A stretch of DNA of 64,000 bases from Lunularia cruciata (GCA_948567375.1 OX419761.1:1056501-1120500), one strand, 5' to 3'. Positions 11,297 through 23,750 are shown, counted from the first letter of the stretch. Numbers and translations: made by a program. Notes: a model not told the origin generated them from the sequence alone.

Positions 11297-11903
11297 GAAT
11301 TCTCACAGGTCTGCTCCGTGGGGGCAGAGCTGTCCCTCGTTCAGGTCTAACGGCACTTACGACGAAACGTGGGCCAAAAGGGTTTTACAAGGGGAAGGGC
11401 TGCAAGTCGACAGGTCGTCATACCAGCAAAGGTGAGTGGATTTATTTTACGAGGTTTTGCTCATTTCTTCAGTCATGTTTGCTTGTTTCCGGTTGCAATT
11501 CTCACGCCAGGATGATCATCAACATATCACGCGAGGATGATCATCTGTTGCATTATGTCCTCCGATGTAGTGCAGTTCTTGGAAGTAACGCAATTGTATT
11601 GGGATCCTCCTCAATAATTATGTCTGTAATCCACCTTGTCAGATTAGTTTTTCTTCCGATTCCTTGTGGGAGGGAGGGATCATGTGTTGCAGTAACTTAT
11701 CTTCTTTGTTCTGTATTTACTCGGACCGAAATGTTGCCATTACAGCTATTTGTTCTACTCAACTATTAGGTTGGACTTTTGTCACAATTTCAATTTGATT
11801 GTGTTGAACCTTACGATGTGCTTCTATTGGTTATGTAGGAGGATACATTCTCATGTCAGAGAAGTTACCACAATATGTTGTTCCGGATTTAACTGACTTC
11901 AAG
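11287..11903 (+). CDS. MRPL41: Mitochondrial large-subunit ribosomal protein mL41 (partial; exons 11287-11431 and 11839-11903)
   Basis: Exon 1 encodes MVLGILTGLLRGGRAVPR and continues to KRGPKGFYKGKGCKSTGRHT; exon 2 encodes GGYILMSEKLPQYVVPDLTD and ends FK. This is the conserved core of mL41 (Pfam MRP-L27 family, human MRPL41), a component of the mitoribosome large subunit; hallmarks are KRGP, FYKGK, the G-x-HT segment and VVPDLTxFK. Splice sites are gtgagt at 11432 and ttatgtag at 11838, with the Gly codon split 1/2. Exon 2 ends in phase 0 before gttagtac. The family normally continues with about 20 residues beginning LKPYVS; no such exon was found, so the gene is partial here or the last exon lies beyond the window. 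A basic N-terminus fits mitochondrial import. Two degraded duplicates exist (copies A and C). Confidence 0.85.
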
Positions 11904-12420
11904 GTTAGTACATGCGCCTGTTTCTTTACTTTGGTTCTGTAGATTTGTACACAAGTCAGCCTATTTTGATGTCCAATTTTGGGTAGTTTAAGTTGTGGTG
12001 CTCCGATCTGCAACGAAAGTTACTGCTGACAATCCAACCCACTTGACTAATCAAAAGGCATGCCTCTTGTTCACTCGGTATTCGGCTTGTATGTAACTGG
12101 ACATTGGTGTTTCCCAGCTGAAGGCTTATGTTGCACACAACACACCCAAGGTCCCTAAATTGACAGAAACTCGGCAGGAGGAAACTTCACCTGCACCATA
12201 GTTGGTATGGGTTTTTGAATTCTTATTCTTATTCCTTTGAATTCATGATGGGCATTATTGTCCTCTTGGACTTTGTTACGAACTGCGCCATGCGTGAGCT
12301 TTGGCGCCATTGGAAGATTGTACGGGAGTGGTTAGGATATCATGGTGCCAAGACGATGGGACTTTTTGACATGCTGTGGAAGATGCCTGTCTGTTGAGTA
12401 GTTCACCGGCTGAGTTTTCT
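11904..12420 (+). other. MRPL41: Start of third MRPL41 intron
   Basis: Noncoding sequence after the exon 2 donor. It aligns with copies A and C until about 12420, where the gene copy diverges abruptly; A and C continue together for another 700 bp or so. That suggests an insertion or deletion in this copy at 12.42 kb. Minus-strand ORFs in 11831-12138 are shadows of intron and exon sequence. Confidence 0.7.
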
Positions 12421-12892
12421 GAGTGGAAGCTTGTTATAATCACAAATATCACTTGAAACTAAATTATGCATTAATTAAATATTTGCATCTATTCAAACCA
12501 TTGGATTGGAATTTTATACACTCCACTAATACGTTATTCATATACTATCACGACTACGAGTTTATTGGGATTCCGTTTAGATTTAGAAGCATGAATTGAA
12601 TTGATCCTCCTTTATTTCTCGGTTGAATGTTCTTTCACATTCTCTTTATTGCTAGAAGGGATTTGAAAGGCCATAAAGTGACCGACTATTCATGGCCAAA
12701 AAAGAGCGAACTTGTATGACATTGTAGTAATTGCTTTTCTTACATTGAGCTTCTGAACATGATAAGGTTCAGTATAGCTTCCTAACATGTAAGCATGAGA
12801 GATACTTTCTCCACAAGATTAATCTTCATTGGGCTTGGGTGAGTCGTCTATCCTCTTTTGTTTATGCATCTCATATCTGAACTTGTTGATAT
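12421..12892. other. AT-rich sequence, no gene seen
   Basis: Lies between the MRPL41-like intron segment and the first copy of the unknown repeat. No domain, RNA gene or clear repeat partner was found. Confidence 0.5.
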
Positions 12893-13010
12893 TCTTCAAA
12901 TCATCACATCAAGTTTAATTCAATTACATGTTTCAATGTATTTGCTATCCTCTCTGTAGGCTTTCAGGAGTCTATAAACGGAACCTTATCCTATTTGCTA
13001 TCTTTTCTCT

Positions 13011-13064
13011 CAAATTATTGGCATGCTTCAGAGGAGTGATCCTCTGAAGCATGCCAATAATTTG
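13011..13064. repeat. Perfect 25-bp-arm hairpin
   Basis: Arms 13011-13035 and 13040-13064 are perfectly complementary over 25 bp with a 4-base loop (gtga). The other repeat copy (around 24285-24325) has only the left-arm-like sequence followed directly by the downstream flank. The right arm therefore looks like a local inverted duplication of the left arm in this copy. The loop is too short for a typical miRNA precursor. Confidence 0.95.
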
Positions 13065-13799
13065 GTCAAGTTTGATCCCAGTATACATCCGCTCTTTCAT
13101 AGTTTCTGCTAAAGAATTGGTAATTTATGAACTACATTTTAGAGATACTTGTTTTACCTGGTTTGATTTAATAGTAATAAAGCAATTAATATTTTAAATC
13201 GAAGATATCATATTATTTGAATTAACTTACATAATCTCTTATATGATCTCTTATACAGATCTCTCATATAGACGCAATTGAGGCTTAGCCCCACTTTATC
13301 TTTTTCATCTCTCCCTTCCTTCGTGTGTTTCTCCGCAGTCGTCCTTTCTTTTGGTAATCTCTTTTATGCACCAATGTTTTCAGCATAACTCACATTAGGT
13401 TATTTTGGAAACAACATCAGGTTATTTTGGAATTTGGTTCCTCATTTCTGATTGTATACCTTTTGCAGAAAGCCCAGACAAGCTAATATACTTAAGGAGA
13501 TAAGGACTATGAAAGCGAGTTGTGGTTTGATGACAATTAAGTACAAATACGTCCGTAACAAAATTATATTGATATCAATCGGATTAGAACATCCAGAAAT
13601 AGTTGATACGGTTAACACGTTCTTTGAGCAGCCAAAGACGTTGCTTACTACCCAATTAAGTTCTTGAGTGCTTGCTTGAAATATTAAAGACATTTCTGAG
13701 TCCTTGAAATATTTAGCAAAGTCTCTAATGCCTTTACTGACTTAGCTGACTTACTATTATTATCACTAGTCTTGCCGTTCGATGTCACATATATCATTT

Positions 13800-15120
13800 T
13801 TGACTCCTGAAGTGATATGTATACACTACCTACCACTATTTTCCATGTGGACTTTGATCATTTGCTTATGGACACACGGGGCTTCTGCTTATGGACACAT
13901 GGGCCCACTTCATACGATGATGATTTTGCTTCCATGCTTTGCTTTTTTGCGAGATGCACTAACTCTTTTCAGTGCTTTTATTTGCTTCTTTGTTCACCTT
14001 TGTTTCTCTTGTTTGAGTTGCCTAGTCCCTTCCTGTGTAGTGCTGATATTTCTTGCTCTCCTCTTGTACCTTCCCATGTAGTTTTGTTGTTTCTTGCTAC
14101 CCATTAATATTAATCACGCGCCTTTGCTTGATTATTTCTCTTTGTTGTGTCTTGGAATTTCTCTCTACTAGTGTATGTTTGTGATTCCAAGGATCCATCC
14201 GGTATATTTAGTCTTCTTCACTCCTCTTACTCATGTGTATACTTTTCTTTCTTGCCTTATACTCATTATGCAGCTTAGATTCCTACGCTTATTTACATGC
14301 CTACACTTTTGCTTGCCCTTTATTTCCACATTTCCATTTTGGTTCTTATGTTCTTTCGACATTCCCATTACTTATGAGCGGCATCTTAGGGGAGCAACCG
14401 AGTTTGCCTTGGCACTCTTGAGTTTTTGAGCAAAAACTCGGTACAAGGGATATTGACAATTGCTCAACTACTTCGGCACTAATGATGCAAGTGTTTTTGT
14501 GGAGGTTTATTATGGCCGCATTTTGCTTCCCTTTGTTGTTTAGTGTTTCAAGACTCAAGCATCCATAGCACTTGTTGCAATATACTTTATATCCTCTCCT
14601 CTTTGGCTTCACTCTCTTGGATTTTGACCCGTTAATTGCTGCCACACCATCCAATAGCTCTTGCATTACTCCACTCCTCCATTTCCCAACTAATTCACTT
14701 CCTAGAATTTTTCCTTCTCTCTTTGACTGATTCCTCACTTCACCTCTCTTGTCTATAGTGTTCCTACTCAACTCCACCCAACATTTTTCATCTTTATCGT
14801 TCACACATTACTTACTGGCTTTTGATTTAAATAACATTTCCTCTTACTCAGCATAGTTTGCATGGATGTTCTCTATTTCATGTTGTTTACTTGTATGTTA
14901 GACATATGTTATTCTCAATTCATTTCAATTATGCCTTGGCTACACATATGTTATTCTCAATTTGTTTCAATTATGCCTTTGTTGCAAATTACATTTGATG
15001 CATTCTATCTTAGGGCTCATCTTTATTCTAACATTGAGAATCATGTCCATTTTGCTCATAATCCTTTGCATTCATGAGTTGGATAACGTGTTCCGTGAAC
15101 TGGTTCTCCTCTCCTATACC
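13800..15120. other. 1.3-kb block present only in repeat copy 1
   Basis: T-rich sequence separating two blocks that are adjacent in copy 2. It could be an insertion here or a deletion there. It contains a 152-codon minus-strand ORF (14346-14804) with a Lys/Arg-rich N-terminal half and a CNKCYGC cluster; I do not recognise it and no splice or promoter signal supports it. No terminal repeats or target-site duplication were found at the block ends. Confidence 0.4.
14902..14985. repeat. 42-bp tandem duplication
   Basis: Two units starting acatatgttattctcaatt at 14902 and 14944, with a few mismatches. It lies inside the block unique to repeat copy 1. Confidence 0.85.
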
Positions 15121-15176
15121 TCTATATACCAGAAAACGTTTCTTTGACTATGGTAAGAATCAAAGAAATTACATCC

Positions 15177-15354
15177 GCTTATGCAAGCCACAAATGAACT
15201 ACTACTATTCTGGGATTTTAAGTATTAAACTTCTATTGTATTTAACATTCAAGCATTAGAGTGAAGTTTAAGCTATCTGCTTATGCATGCCACAAATAAA
15301 CTATTACTATTCTGGGATTTTAAGTGTAAAACTTCTTTAGTATTTGACATTCTT
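15177..15354. repeat. 102-bp tandem duplication inside repeat copy 1
   Basis: Two imperfect units starting gcttatgcaagccac at 15177 and gcttatgcatgccac at 15279. Copy 2 (inverted, around 25500-25600) has a single unit, so the duplication arose in copy 1 after the copies separated. Confidence 0.8.
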
Positions 15355-15550
15355 CATTTTTTATACACATTCGTCCTTCTTTCACACTTTTTTAACCTTC
15401 AAGCATTATTGCTAATTTCAAGCACTGACGTACTATTATCTTAATTATGGAGATGTTATTAAGATATTTAATTATAGAGGAATGCTTGTCTATGTAGATT
15501 AAACATAGTTCTATTGCACTATCTTGAGAATCATCACAATCCGTATCCGT

Positions 15551-15566
15551 AAACCCTAAACCCTAA
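15551..15566. repeat. Short interstitial telomere-like repeat
   Basis: Two units of the plant telomere motif CCCTAAA in direct order. Only about two units are present, so this may be chance; the corresponding part of copy 2 is degenerate. Confidence 0.4.
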
Positions 15567-17465
15567 CCACGAATGTATTGTGATGTGTGAAGAAGATATA
15601 ACAGTGAATAAAGGATGTCATTCAGAATCTTTGGTAAAATAGAAGATGTGCTTTGCGATAACACAAGTGATATTACTTCTTTATGGGTTATGAATTGCTA
15701 TATCTAGGCTGCCTAAATAACAAAATTAAAGATCAGATTTCAATTACACATACAGCTAATTTTAACTAATTTAGAAAGAACTAGAGATAACTTTACCATA
15801 CCCTTCCATCCATTGTGCTAAATACGTTGCGTTTACTTACACTTGCCGGTAGATAGAAGGTGAGTGGTTTTATGGTCAAATACATATGTACATATACTAC
15901 TCATTGTCTATGCAATGATTTGAATGGGTATTGCTATCCTTTAATCCTTTTCTCATTGATAAGGTGGCTTTTATAATTCATTCCTCATATAGTAACGAGG
16001 ATAGGTATAAGTAATGTGAGTCTTTCTAGTATATACTACCAATACAATTGTTATTGTCCAAACCTTATAATTACTATTTTTGAAAATAATTTGGTAAAAA
16101 ATTCCACATACAAACACTTTACTCTTAAATTGTGTATCATTTCCTGAACCACTTCCATTCATCTCTTTATGTTTCTATTTTTATTGATTACTTATATCTG
16201 TATAGTCCTTCTTTTCACTTATGATCATATTTGCTCATAATGCGTTGCTAAGTTTCCACGCATGCTTGAAGTAATCTCTTGTTTGTTCCAAGATGCTAAC
16301 AGGAAGAAATCACAAGTCTTCCTAATTCTCTCCATAAACTTGTGAACTCTTCAAGATCTTAAAAATCTTTAGAACTACTCAATTTGTATTGAGGTAAGCA
16401 ATCTTAAGTCTTGTAACTCTTTAAATTTCCTTGATATATTTCATGCAACTAATATATTATTTTTTTCCAAGATTCTTCCAAACTCTATTTAATTTCATTA
16501 AATAGAGAACTCTCTTACACAAGCCACATTTTTGTGGCTAAACTCTTTTTTTTTCATATCATCCTTTTTTATTTGTTTTATTGTATTTGCTACATTGATA
16601 AGTAGTCAAAGTGAGATGACGTGAGATAAGTATTGCTTAGTATTCATAACTTTCCTTAATCCCTTGTAGACCAAAGGAAGAAGGTCTAGGGAACTAGGAG
16701 TATCATTAAATAACACAACAATCAACTAACGTCTAGATAAAAATACCCTTTCTTGAGCAATTTGGGACTAAAATTTTTAGGTACTTTTCCAATATTAATA
16801 AAATCATAATATTTGCTAAACTCACTCTATCCATACAATATTTCATAAATAGATTTTGATCCTTCTCTTCATATTTTTATTTAAAATAATTACCTCATCT
16901 TCCAAGAAAGGTTTTGATTTCTTCTAAAAATATCCATACTATGAAACTTATTCTAGTTCAAATCTTCCTGAAGAGCTTTCTAGGATCTAAGAAAACTATC
17001 CCATATGCATTATCTTCCTTTATTCTCCACACATATAGTATCTAAATTTTTTTCTTAGATAAAGTTAAGCCTTTAAAAATAATCCTAATTAATTTAATAT
17101 ATTCTTATTCCATTCCAAAGACACATCTACATGTTAATTTACCTTGGTAAAATGAAAAATATAGTTTATTATGCATGAGTATGATTGTAAATTCACAACC
17201 TAATAGTGTTTATTATTGCCAAAGCTCAAAACAACTATTTACCCAATAGTCTACAACAATCCCAAATTTCCTTTGTTTCGTTATTCACTTGAAATTGGTG
17301 TCTGAGATCCGTATATATTAAAAAACCTAGGTATAAATTCTTTTGAGTTGAGTAATTAAAAATTGAAAGTCATAAATCTAAAAATAAGTAGTTGGATTCT
17401 CATTATTAAGAATAACTACTATATTTTTTATAATTTAATTTAACTTAAACTTAAATTTGTCTCAA

Positions 17466-20130
17466 TGCGGTAAAATTTGTTTGATGATATGTTGAATGCA
17501 ATCTTTAAGAATCATAAATAGAAGTCTTTATCAAGAGTTCATAATTGATACACCTTTATTATTCCAAGATTGCTCCTTTTATTCTCCCTTACTTGGTGTA
17601 AATACATCATATACATAAATGGTTGATTAAGGAGAGGAAATAGTAAATGGGATGAAAGGACATACTTGTACTTAGTCCCACGTTTTAAAGCTTTATCAAA
17701 GTTGTGAATAAGAAATTCAGATCAACTTCTAAATGTTGCGCTTGCTAAAACTTGTATCACATGGTGACTTGGAAAATATGTACAACTTCATGTTATACCA
17801 TACTAAGACTGAAATTAAACACTCTTTTACATATTCCTAACCTATCCAAAGTACAAAGAACAATTCAAGGAAAAATTATTCCTTGTACATAATGTTGCTA
17901 TGTTGAAAGCTAATTATTGGAAAATTAATTATCAGCTTAGCATTTCTCCTATGAGTTCTCTAAAAAACCAATGGTATTAGAAATTTACCTCTAAATTGGA
18001 GAATATCTTTTGAACTATTATTTATTTGCAAATTCCAAATAGTGTATATGGTTGCAAATGCACTATGAGATTTTGTCAAGACAAATTATCTCCATAGCAA
18101 AAATGTACAAGCTCAACGGTGGTGTTTAAATTGCAAAGGTGAACAGAAAAGAAGTCAAAAGGTGAAAATAACATATACCAAAGTGTTAATTGCTCAACCA
18201 AAAATACTAAGATACAGAAAAGAGCATTTTAATTTTCATTAAGGATTAAGTCTTAGTGTTTTGCTAGTTCATGCATTTACTTTGAGTTTCTAAATAAAAA
18301 TATATAAGAGAAAGCATACCAATAATATGACTACAAATATTGATATTTTTGATGATATCAAAATAATATTAGTTAAGTTGCTCAGCATGCCAAATACTTT
18401 ACTTACCTCAAATTTTTTTATTGATGTTTTAGTGCTACATATCAATACCAAAAATTATTGCTTCTTTATGCATTAGTTGCTCTCAAATTGTGGAAATTGT
18501 AATGATAGTAGCTATGGAATTTCTCAATAAAAAATAAAAATAAAGCACTATAAGACTAAGTTACTTTTATAGTTGAAGAATCCACACCCACCTTGATGTC
18601 AAGATAATGCATAATTGTACATATTTAGAATAGATGATTATATGGATATTTAATTACTAATTGGCACATATTTCAATATCTTTTGCTTTATATTTTGGTT
18701 GTAGTCTAGTAGTATCTCCATTTTAAAATAACAAAGTGCAACTTGAAACTTTGGACTCCTATTGATTATTTTAATCATTTATAATTTATGGTTTATATGA
18801 ATATTTAATTTTTCATTTCTTCAAATGATTGGTTATTTGTCTAGTTTTTCTTAATTAGAAAATGAAAAATGACTTAACAATATATTGGAATCTTATTCTT
18901 AACTCATAGGTTTATATGTAAGTGGATTCAAATCATACTCTACAATTTTATCTAGTACTTGGTATATTAATCTTGTAGTGTTTAAACTTCTAAAATGTAA
19001 AGATATTTTGAAAAATTGGACTCTTAATTTTAATCATTTGATCATACTTTTTTATATTTTTATTTTATTCTTATCTAGACTTAGAAATTTCATGATATGA
19101 AATCTACATCAATAATAAAAATTAAAGGTACAATATACTATATATTGTGAATTATTCTTTCATAATTTTGTTTTATTAAAATTACATTGATCAAATTGTT
19201 TTATTGTATATGTTTGAGGTTTGATAGATACAAACATCTTATATTGGGTTATTTTAATTTTTACATCATTCATTTTAAATCATTATTTATTTTAAGATTA
19301 ATCTTATCTTTTAAATAGTATTGATTCTTTGGTTCATTCATTGTTTCAAAATATCCATTATTGGTATAGTTGAAGTGTAAGCTAAAAAAATATTTCTTTT
19401 AACCATATTTTTTTTAAACTTAGGTAAAGACTTAATATATATGGTCTAACTAAGTTGCTATAAAATTTAAAATAAAGTGGTGAGATGAATTAATTAATTT
19501 AAATTTTAGAGTATTATATAAAATTTTATAATCATTTATATGTGATTTATCAAGTTTATAGTCATTTTTAGAATAAAATGATGGCTTCTCCAACTTATTT
19601 CAGTGTATATTTAGCATATATATATTTAAAAATAAGAAATTTTTATTATCAAATAAAAACTTCAACATAAGAACTTTTTATTATCAAATAAAAACCTATC
19701 TAAATCAAGTCTAACTAGCTTGTTTAAGTAGAGTATAATTCATATGAAATTTTTTGAAGTTATAAAAATGAAATTAGTAGAATAATTGAACCATATAAAA
19801 AAAACTTGTACAAGATTAGAATTTTTTTGTGGCTTATAGCAGTTAGATTTACAAACTTAGTTAACTCTAAAATTATTGAAAGGAGCTTTGGAATGCAAGT
19901 TTTGACTAATCATGATGTCCATACCCATTCAATTAGCTTGCTAGGATCTATATTGTATAATGGAACTACCTTTCCTTTCCCTCTAATATATGTAATTAGT
20001 TTATAACATTGCTAAGATAAGCATAGTATCTTAACTAATTCTAGTGCTATTATGAAATTTAGCAAGATTTTAACATTTATTACCAGATGGTTTGAAAATA
20101 AATGTGATTAATAGAATTGTAAAATACCAC
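17466..20130. other. AT-rich DNA, no gene seen
   Basis: About 2.7 kb of very AT-rich sequence with many homopolymer runs and almost no CpG. A short direct repeat occurs near 19640-19695 (ttattatcaaataaaaac twice). The 66-codon ORF at 19806-20006 has no recognisable feature. Confidence 0.6.
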
Positions 20131-20900
20131 CACACTGCAGTGATATGCAAGAGATTTTTCACAAGTTCTGTTGAATGAATACCTCTTTTCTACAAAAGGA
20201 GGTGTATGATTAAGGAGCCTACATGGGATGGGGTGTCAGAGGGAGTGATCACCCATCCTCCTGGATAGGTAGCAAGCAAAGCCTCAACAAGCAAGGTCTC
20301 TAAGTACAAGGGTATGTTGCGGGGTCACTTCTTTGTTCCTCTAGCCTTGGAGTTATATGGAGTGATAGTCAAGGCATTTGACACCTTTGTTAGGGAGTGC
20401 ATGAATGATAGAGAGTGCATATCATTCTAGATACCAGTGGTATCACTCTCACTCTCATATTTCATTGCATATTTTAGACAATGTGGGTCCATTACTATAC
20501 TCTAACTCTCACTATTCAATGTATATTTTAGATGACATGTGTCCATTGTTATACTTAGAACATTGGCCGGTGCAATCCACAAGAGAGCAATCACACTAGG
20601 TGATGCTTCTTTGGTCGTTCCAATTGTAGAGAGATCCTATGACCTACATAGCTCAAATATTTTAAGGACAATAGGGCAGATTACTCCGCAGGGATATCTT
20701 AAGGGATATTGGGGCTTAGCCCCATTTTACCCTCTTTGTCTTTTCCTTGTGAGGCTTAATAGCGTCTTCCCGTCCTTTTGCTCTCACACCTGGACTTATT
20801 TTTACTTTCTCCATACAGTTATGCAAATTGACCCGCCCCTCTAGAAACGTTGGATGGGGACATCCTATAGCAGTTTGTCATACTCTACTGCGCTAGGCTT
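20131..20900. other. Repeat-derived spacer with a GGGGCTTAGCCCC palindrome
   Basis: Moderately AT-rich. Holds a perfect 13-bp palindrome-like element (ggggcttagcccc, near 20713) whose flank resembles 13273-13290 (gaggcttagccccactttat), hinting at a shared repeat end. ORFs at 20405-20844 overlap the tandem duplication listed next and are not supported as genes. Confidence 0.4.
20444..20554. repeat. ~55-bp tandem duplication
   Basis: Two imperfect units ending gtccattactatac (to 20500) and gtccattgttatac (to 20554), each containing a tatattttaga-like core. Confidence 0.8.
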
Positions 20901-23750
20901 CGTCACCCGGGGTGTAGTTAATTTGGAAATCCTCTAATTTTGATCTCGTGTAGTGATAACAGCTAGGCAGACATCGTCGATGCAAAAAGCTCTACAAGCT
21001 CCACCAACCACCACGGCTGAATGTGCAGGCAGTGTTTTGGCCCTGGACATCCGCTGGCGACTTTCAATCCTCCAAGGTTTGGGCTTTTGTGCTCTACGAA
21101 GACGTTCACTGTGTTGCCTCGGGTCCTGAGCTACGATTACTGGTAACGGAACAACTCCGGGACGCCATTCGGAGCAGACAGTCACTGTAGTTGTGTGTTC
21201 CAAAGGTGCGAGGGACGAAGCTGAGTGGAGCCTCTTTCAAAAGCCAGCTCTCTGACGTCCACCTTCGTCCATATGACTGAAGTGGACTTCACCGGTGTTC
21301 CCAACAGTTCTTGGCCGGTTGCTGGTACAAGGCCATTTTTCATCGAGATGTCCTTTAGTCTCTTGTCCCCAGTAGTTTGGGTAATCTGCTCCCTCGTTGA
21401 GGTTCTGCCATGTCTCCGGGCCGATCGGATTCGCCAGTATGGATCCTCATCTTCAAACATGCCTATTAAAGAACCTTTAGAGGCAAATTCACGAAAAAAT
21501 ATACGACAAAAGCGAAATAACTTATATAACGAGGGCGTCCATGGATCGACACAAGCTGGTCTTCATCTTACAAAAGGATGTAGAATGACAGAAGTGGATG
21601 GATCTCGTGCATAAACTATAAACATCCGACCAACCCTGCTAGAACACTGCAACGTGGATACTGAGCTCCCGGAGCTGGGCGATAGGTGCTTTAGATTGTT
21701 CCCTTCTGGCCGTCCTGTTACCAACCCTGTCATGGTTTGGCTTCGACCGTAATAACCAGCACTGCAATTATCACACAGAGCAAAGCCTGATACACGACAG
21801 ATTGCAAACAGCACAGCAGGCGACGAATGCTCGTGACTTTAATCAAAAGCACCAAGGTTCATCCCGTTCTCTGCAGACGATACGATTCCTTTATACCGGG
21901 GAAGTCAAAGTAGTGTCCTCTCATGCAAAGAAACCAACAATTGAGGATATTCAGATATGGCCGGTAACCCACGACGAGTTTACAAAGTACCGCCTCTATT
22001 TATCATTATCGTTCGACATTCGACTCCGAACGAGAAGATGGACTGTAAAATCCAGAAGCGAGAAGATCTATGCCTCCCAAGGACCACGCATTGCATTGCA
22101 GCTGGAATTGCATGAAGAGCTTTACAACTGCAGGCACAATTATTACGCTCTCAAGTATACATTTGGACGCAAGGCATGGAACCGTTAACACACTGACTTA
22201 GCTCTAATGCGTCATAAGTTTTTGAAGGAAGAGGAGCATTAGCAAAACGTTGTTAGTTCCTTTCCTATTTGAATTTAGGTATCCGCATCTAGTGGCGCGT
22301 TTGCATATGATGAAGTAACTTCGCAAGCTTTAGATTCCTTTTACTTCATTGGTATGTCTATTCACGGTCCGATAGGACGGCATGACAATCGAGAGCCCGA
22401 CATTACAAATCGTTGTGTCTGGGCCAATAAAGCAGAAAAGCTTCTTCAACCATAGGAGAATGAGTATGTACAGGACATTTGGAATTTATCAGTTCCATGA
22501 ACTTGTCAGTTACACAAGACGAGCTGCAGAGAGCTCCTGCTACCATTCCGGTCTTCACAGGCGAGTCTCTCTCAAACCCAACGTTCTGGCATTCAAACTT
22601 TGGCGATATACTACCCCTGAAGCTGATAGAAAGTGAACTGAAGTCCATCACTTTTGTGCTACGAAGGTTCCTTTTAGACGACAAGATGCAGGCTTCAATA
22701 TTGTCTTACGAGGTCGCGTTTGCACTTTATAAAGCTGTTGTTAGAGTTAAGAACTCAGCATGATCCACGTTCTTTGGTCGGATGATCAGATACCAGCAAA
22801 ACTTCATCCCTAAGAGGAAAAATTGAAAAATTGTCGCTGTCTCCTGACGAGAAAAGAGCGCGTAATCTTTACCAGGAGAGAAAATGGGAAGAGTTCCTGA
22901 TTACTCAAGGAGAGCAACCTTTTAATCAGATCGTGCCGCGAAAGACCGTGTTTAGAGACTGCGCGAGTAGCCAAAATTGGAAGAGTACAGAATCTGGAAC
23001 CAGGGGATAGGGTCCGAATGGGACTCCTCATTCAACGAGCCCATCATAGCCCTCCGTTTATGACTTAACTGTGCGGAGGTCTCATTTGAGGGGGGTCAGG
23101 GCTAAGTACTGAAAAGCCTGAAAGGTTTTGACGCTTTCATCTCAAACGATAGAGCAATCATTAACATCCAAGAAGATTGACATAAGGCTAGAGTCTGATA
23201 TTGACCTCAGAGTAGGGGCAGCTCCTTACAAACCCCTACGAAGAACACTTTCATGGAAAGTGCACTCACGAAGCCAGAAGTCGGTGTGCCATGTAGATTC
23301 CAAACACACAAAGGTCCAGCATGTTCCACGTCTGCCATATTCAACACCCAAAACTTGGGATGTGTTGTGATGGTTATGATGCGTTCCCTGTCATCAGATA
23401 TGCAGGACTCCTATGTGTTGAAACCGTTCTATGAATAAGTAAAGGAGACGGAAGGAGACACATGTTTAGTAAAAGTTACACCTTTTGGAGTATTTTGTAT
23501 AGGACAACTGTGCCGACGTCTGTCAGAAGCCGCTCTTTGTAATTACATTACATGGCACTCATGATCCTAGCAAATCTTGTTTCCCCGATCCCGTAAGCCG
23601 AAAGAGTATCAGAATAGCGAAGGAGCAGTCTTATCCACAAACAGGAGAGGGCTTACAGCACCAATAATGTGGGGCACTTCTGGATTAAGCCTCAACATAC
23701 TCTTACGGCGTGTTTAGTGAAAGTATTCAGCACACTTGCAATATACAGTG
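20901..23750. other. CpG-rich unique island, function unknown
   Basis: About 2.85 kb clearly different in composition from both flanks: frequent CpG, balanced base content, no repeat partner in the window. It resembles the 7.3-12.4 kb gene region in texture, so it may hold exons, a promoter or an unmethylated single-copy segment. Its longest ORFs are 21225-21614 (+, 129 codons), 21802-22188 (+, 128 codons), 22479-22763 (+, 94 codons), 21182-21460 (-, 92 codons) and 22403-22684 (-, 93 codons). I recognise none of them. I looked here for the missing LKPYVS-type last exon of MRPL41 and did not find it. Confidence 0.5.
21182..21460 (-). CDS. Candidate orphan ORF or exon, 92 codons
   Basis: A minus-strand ORF starting MFEDEDPYWRIRSARRHGR, hydrophilic and lacking low-complexity runs. 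A TATA-like octamer (ttatataa, 21522-21529) lies about 62 bases upstream of the ATG, a reasonable distance for a short leader. A plus-strand ORF overlaps it completely, so strand is uncertain. No family is recognised. It could be a first exon, as the region is CpG-rich, or chance. Confidence 0.2.
   Translation of the reverse strand: MFEDEDPYWRIRSARRHGRTSTREQITQTTGDKRLKDISMKNGLVPATGQELLGTPVKSTSVIWTKVDVRELAFERGSTQLRPSHLWNTQLQ

Larger units (their letters stand above)
12893..17465 (+). repeat. Unknown dispersed repeat, copy 1 (with an extra 1.3 kb block)
   Basis: Begins at gatattcttcaaatcatcac and is alignable with 24145-27075. Strong shared blocks include 13105-13270, 13395-13780 (ttgcagaaa...agctaatatacttgagg type sequence) and 16020-17465. 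The 13.8-15.12 kb block is absent from copy 2, and 15.13-16.01 kb is inverted there. No protein domain is visible, so the class (LTR, DNA transposon or other) is unknown. Most ORFs inside are short; the minus-strand ORF at 13442-13693 simply overlaps a conserved repeat block. Confidence 0.7.

Noticed and set aside
13011-13064. miRNA precursor
   Set aside because: The arms are perfectly paired with a 4-base loop and the partner copy shows a simple inverted duplication; plant miRNA precursors usually have larger loops and mismatches.
14346-14804. 152-codon minus-strand ORF with a CNKCYGC cluster
   Set aside because: It lies in repeat-derived sequence, matches no family I know and has no supporting signals; mentioned only under the 13.8-15.1 kb block.
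20901-23750. Last exon of MRPL41
   Set aside because: I looked for an LKPYVS-type reading after an acceptor in this CpG-rich island; the nearest similar string (YKPLRR near 23228) does not fit the family.
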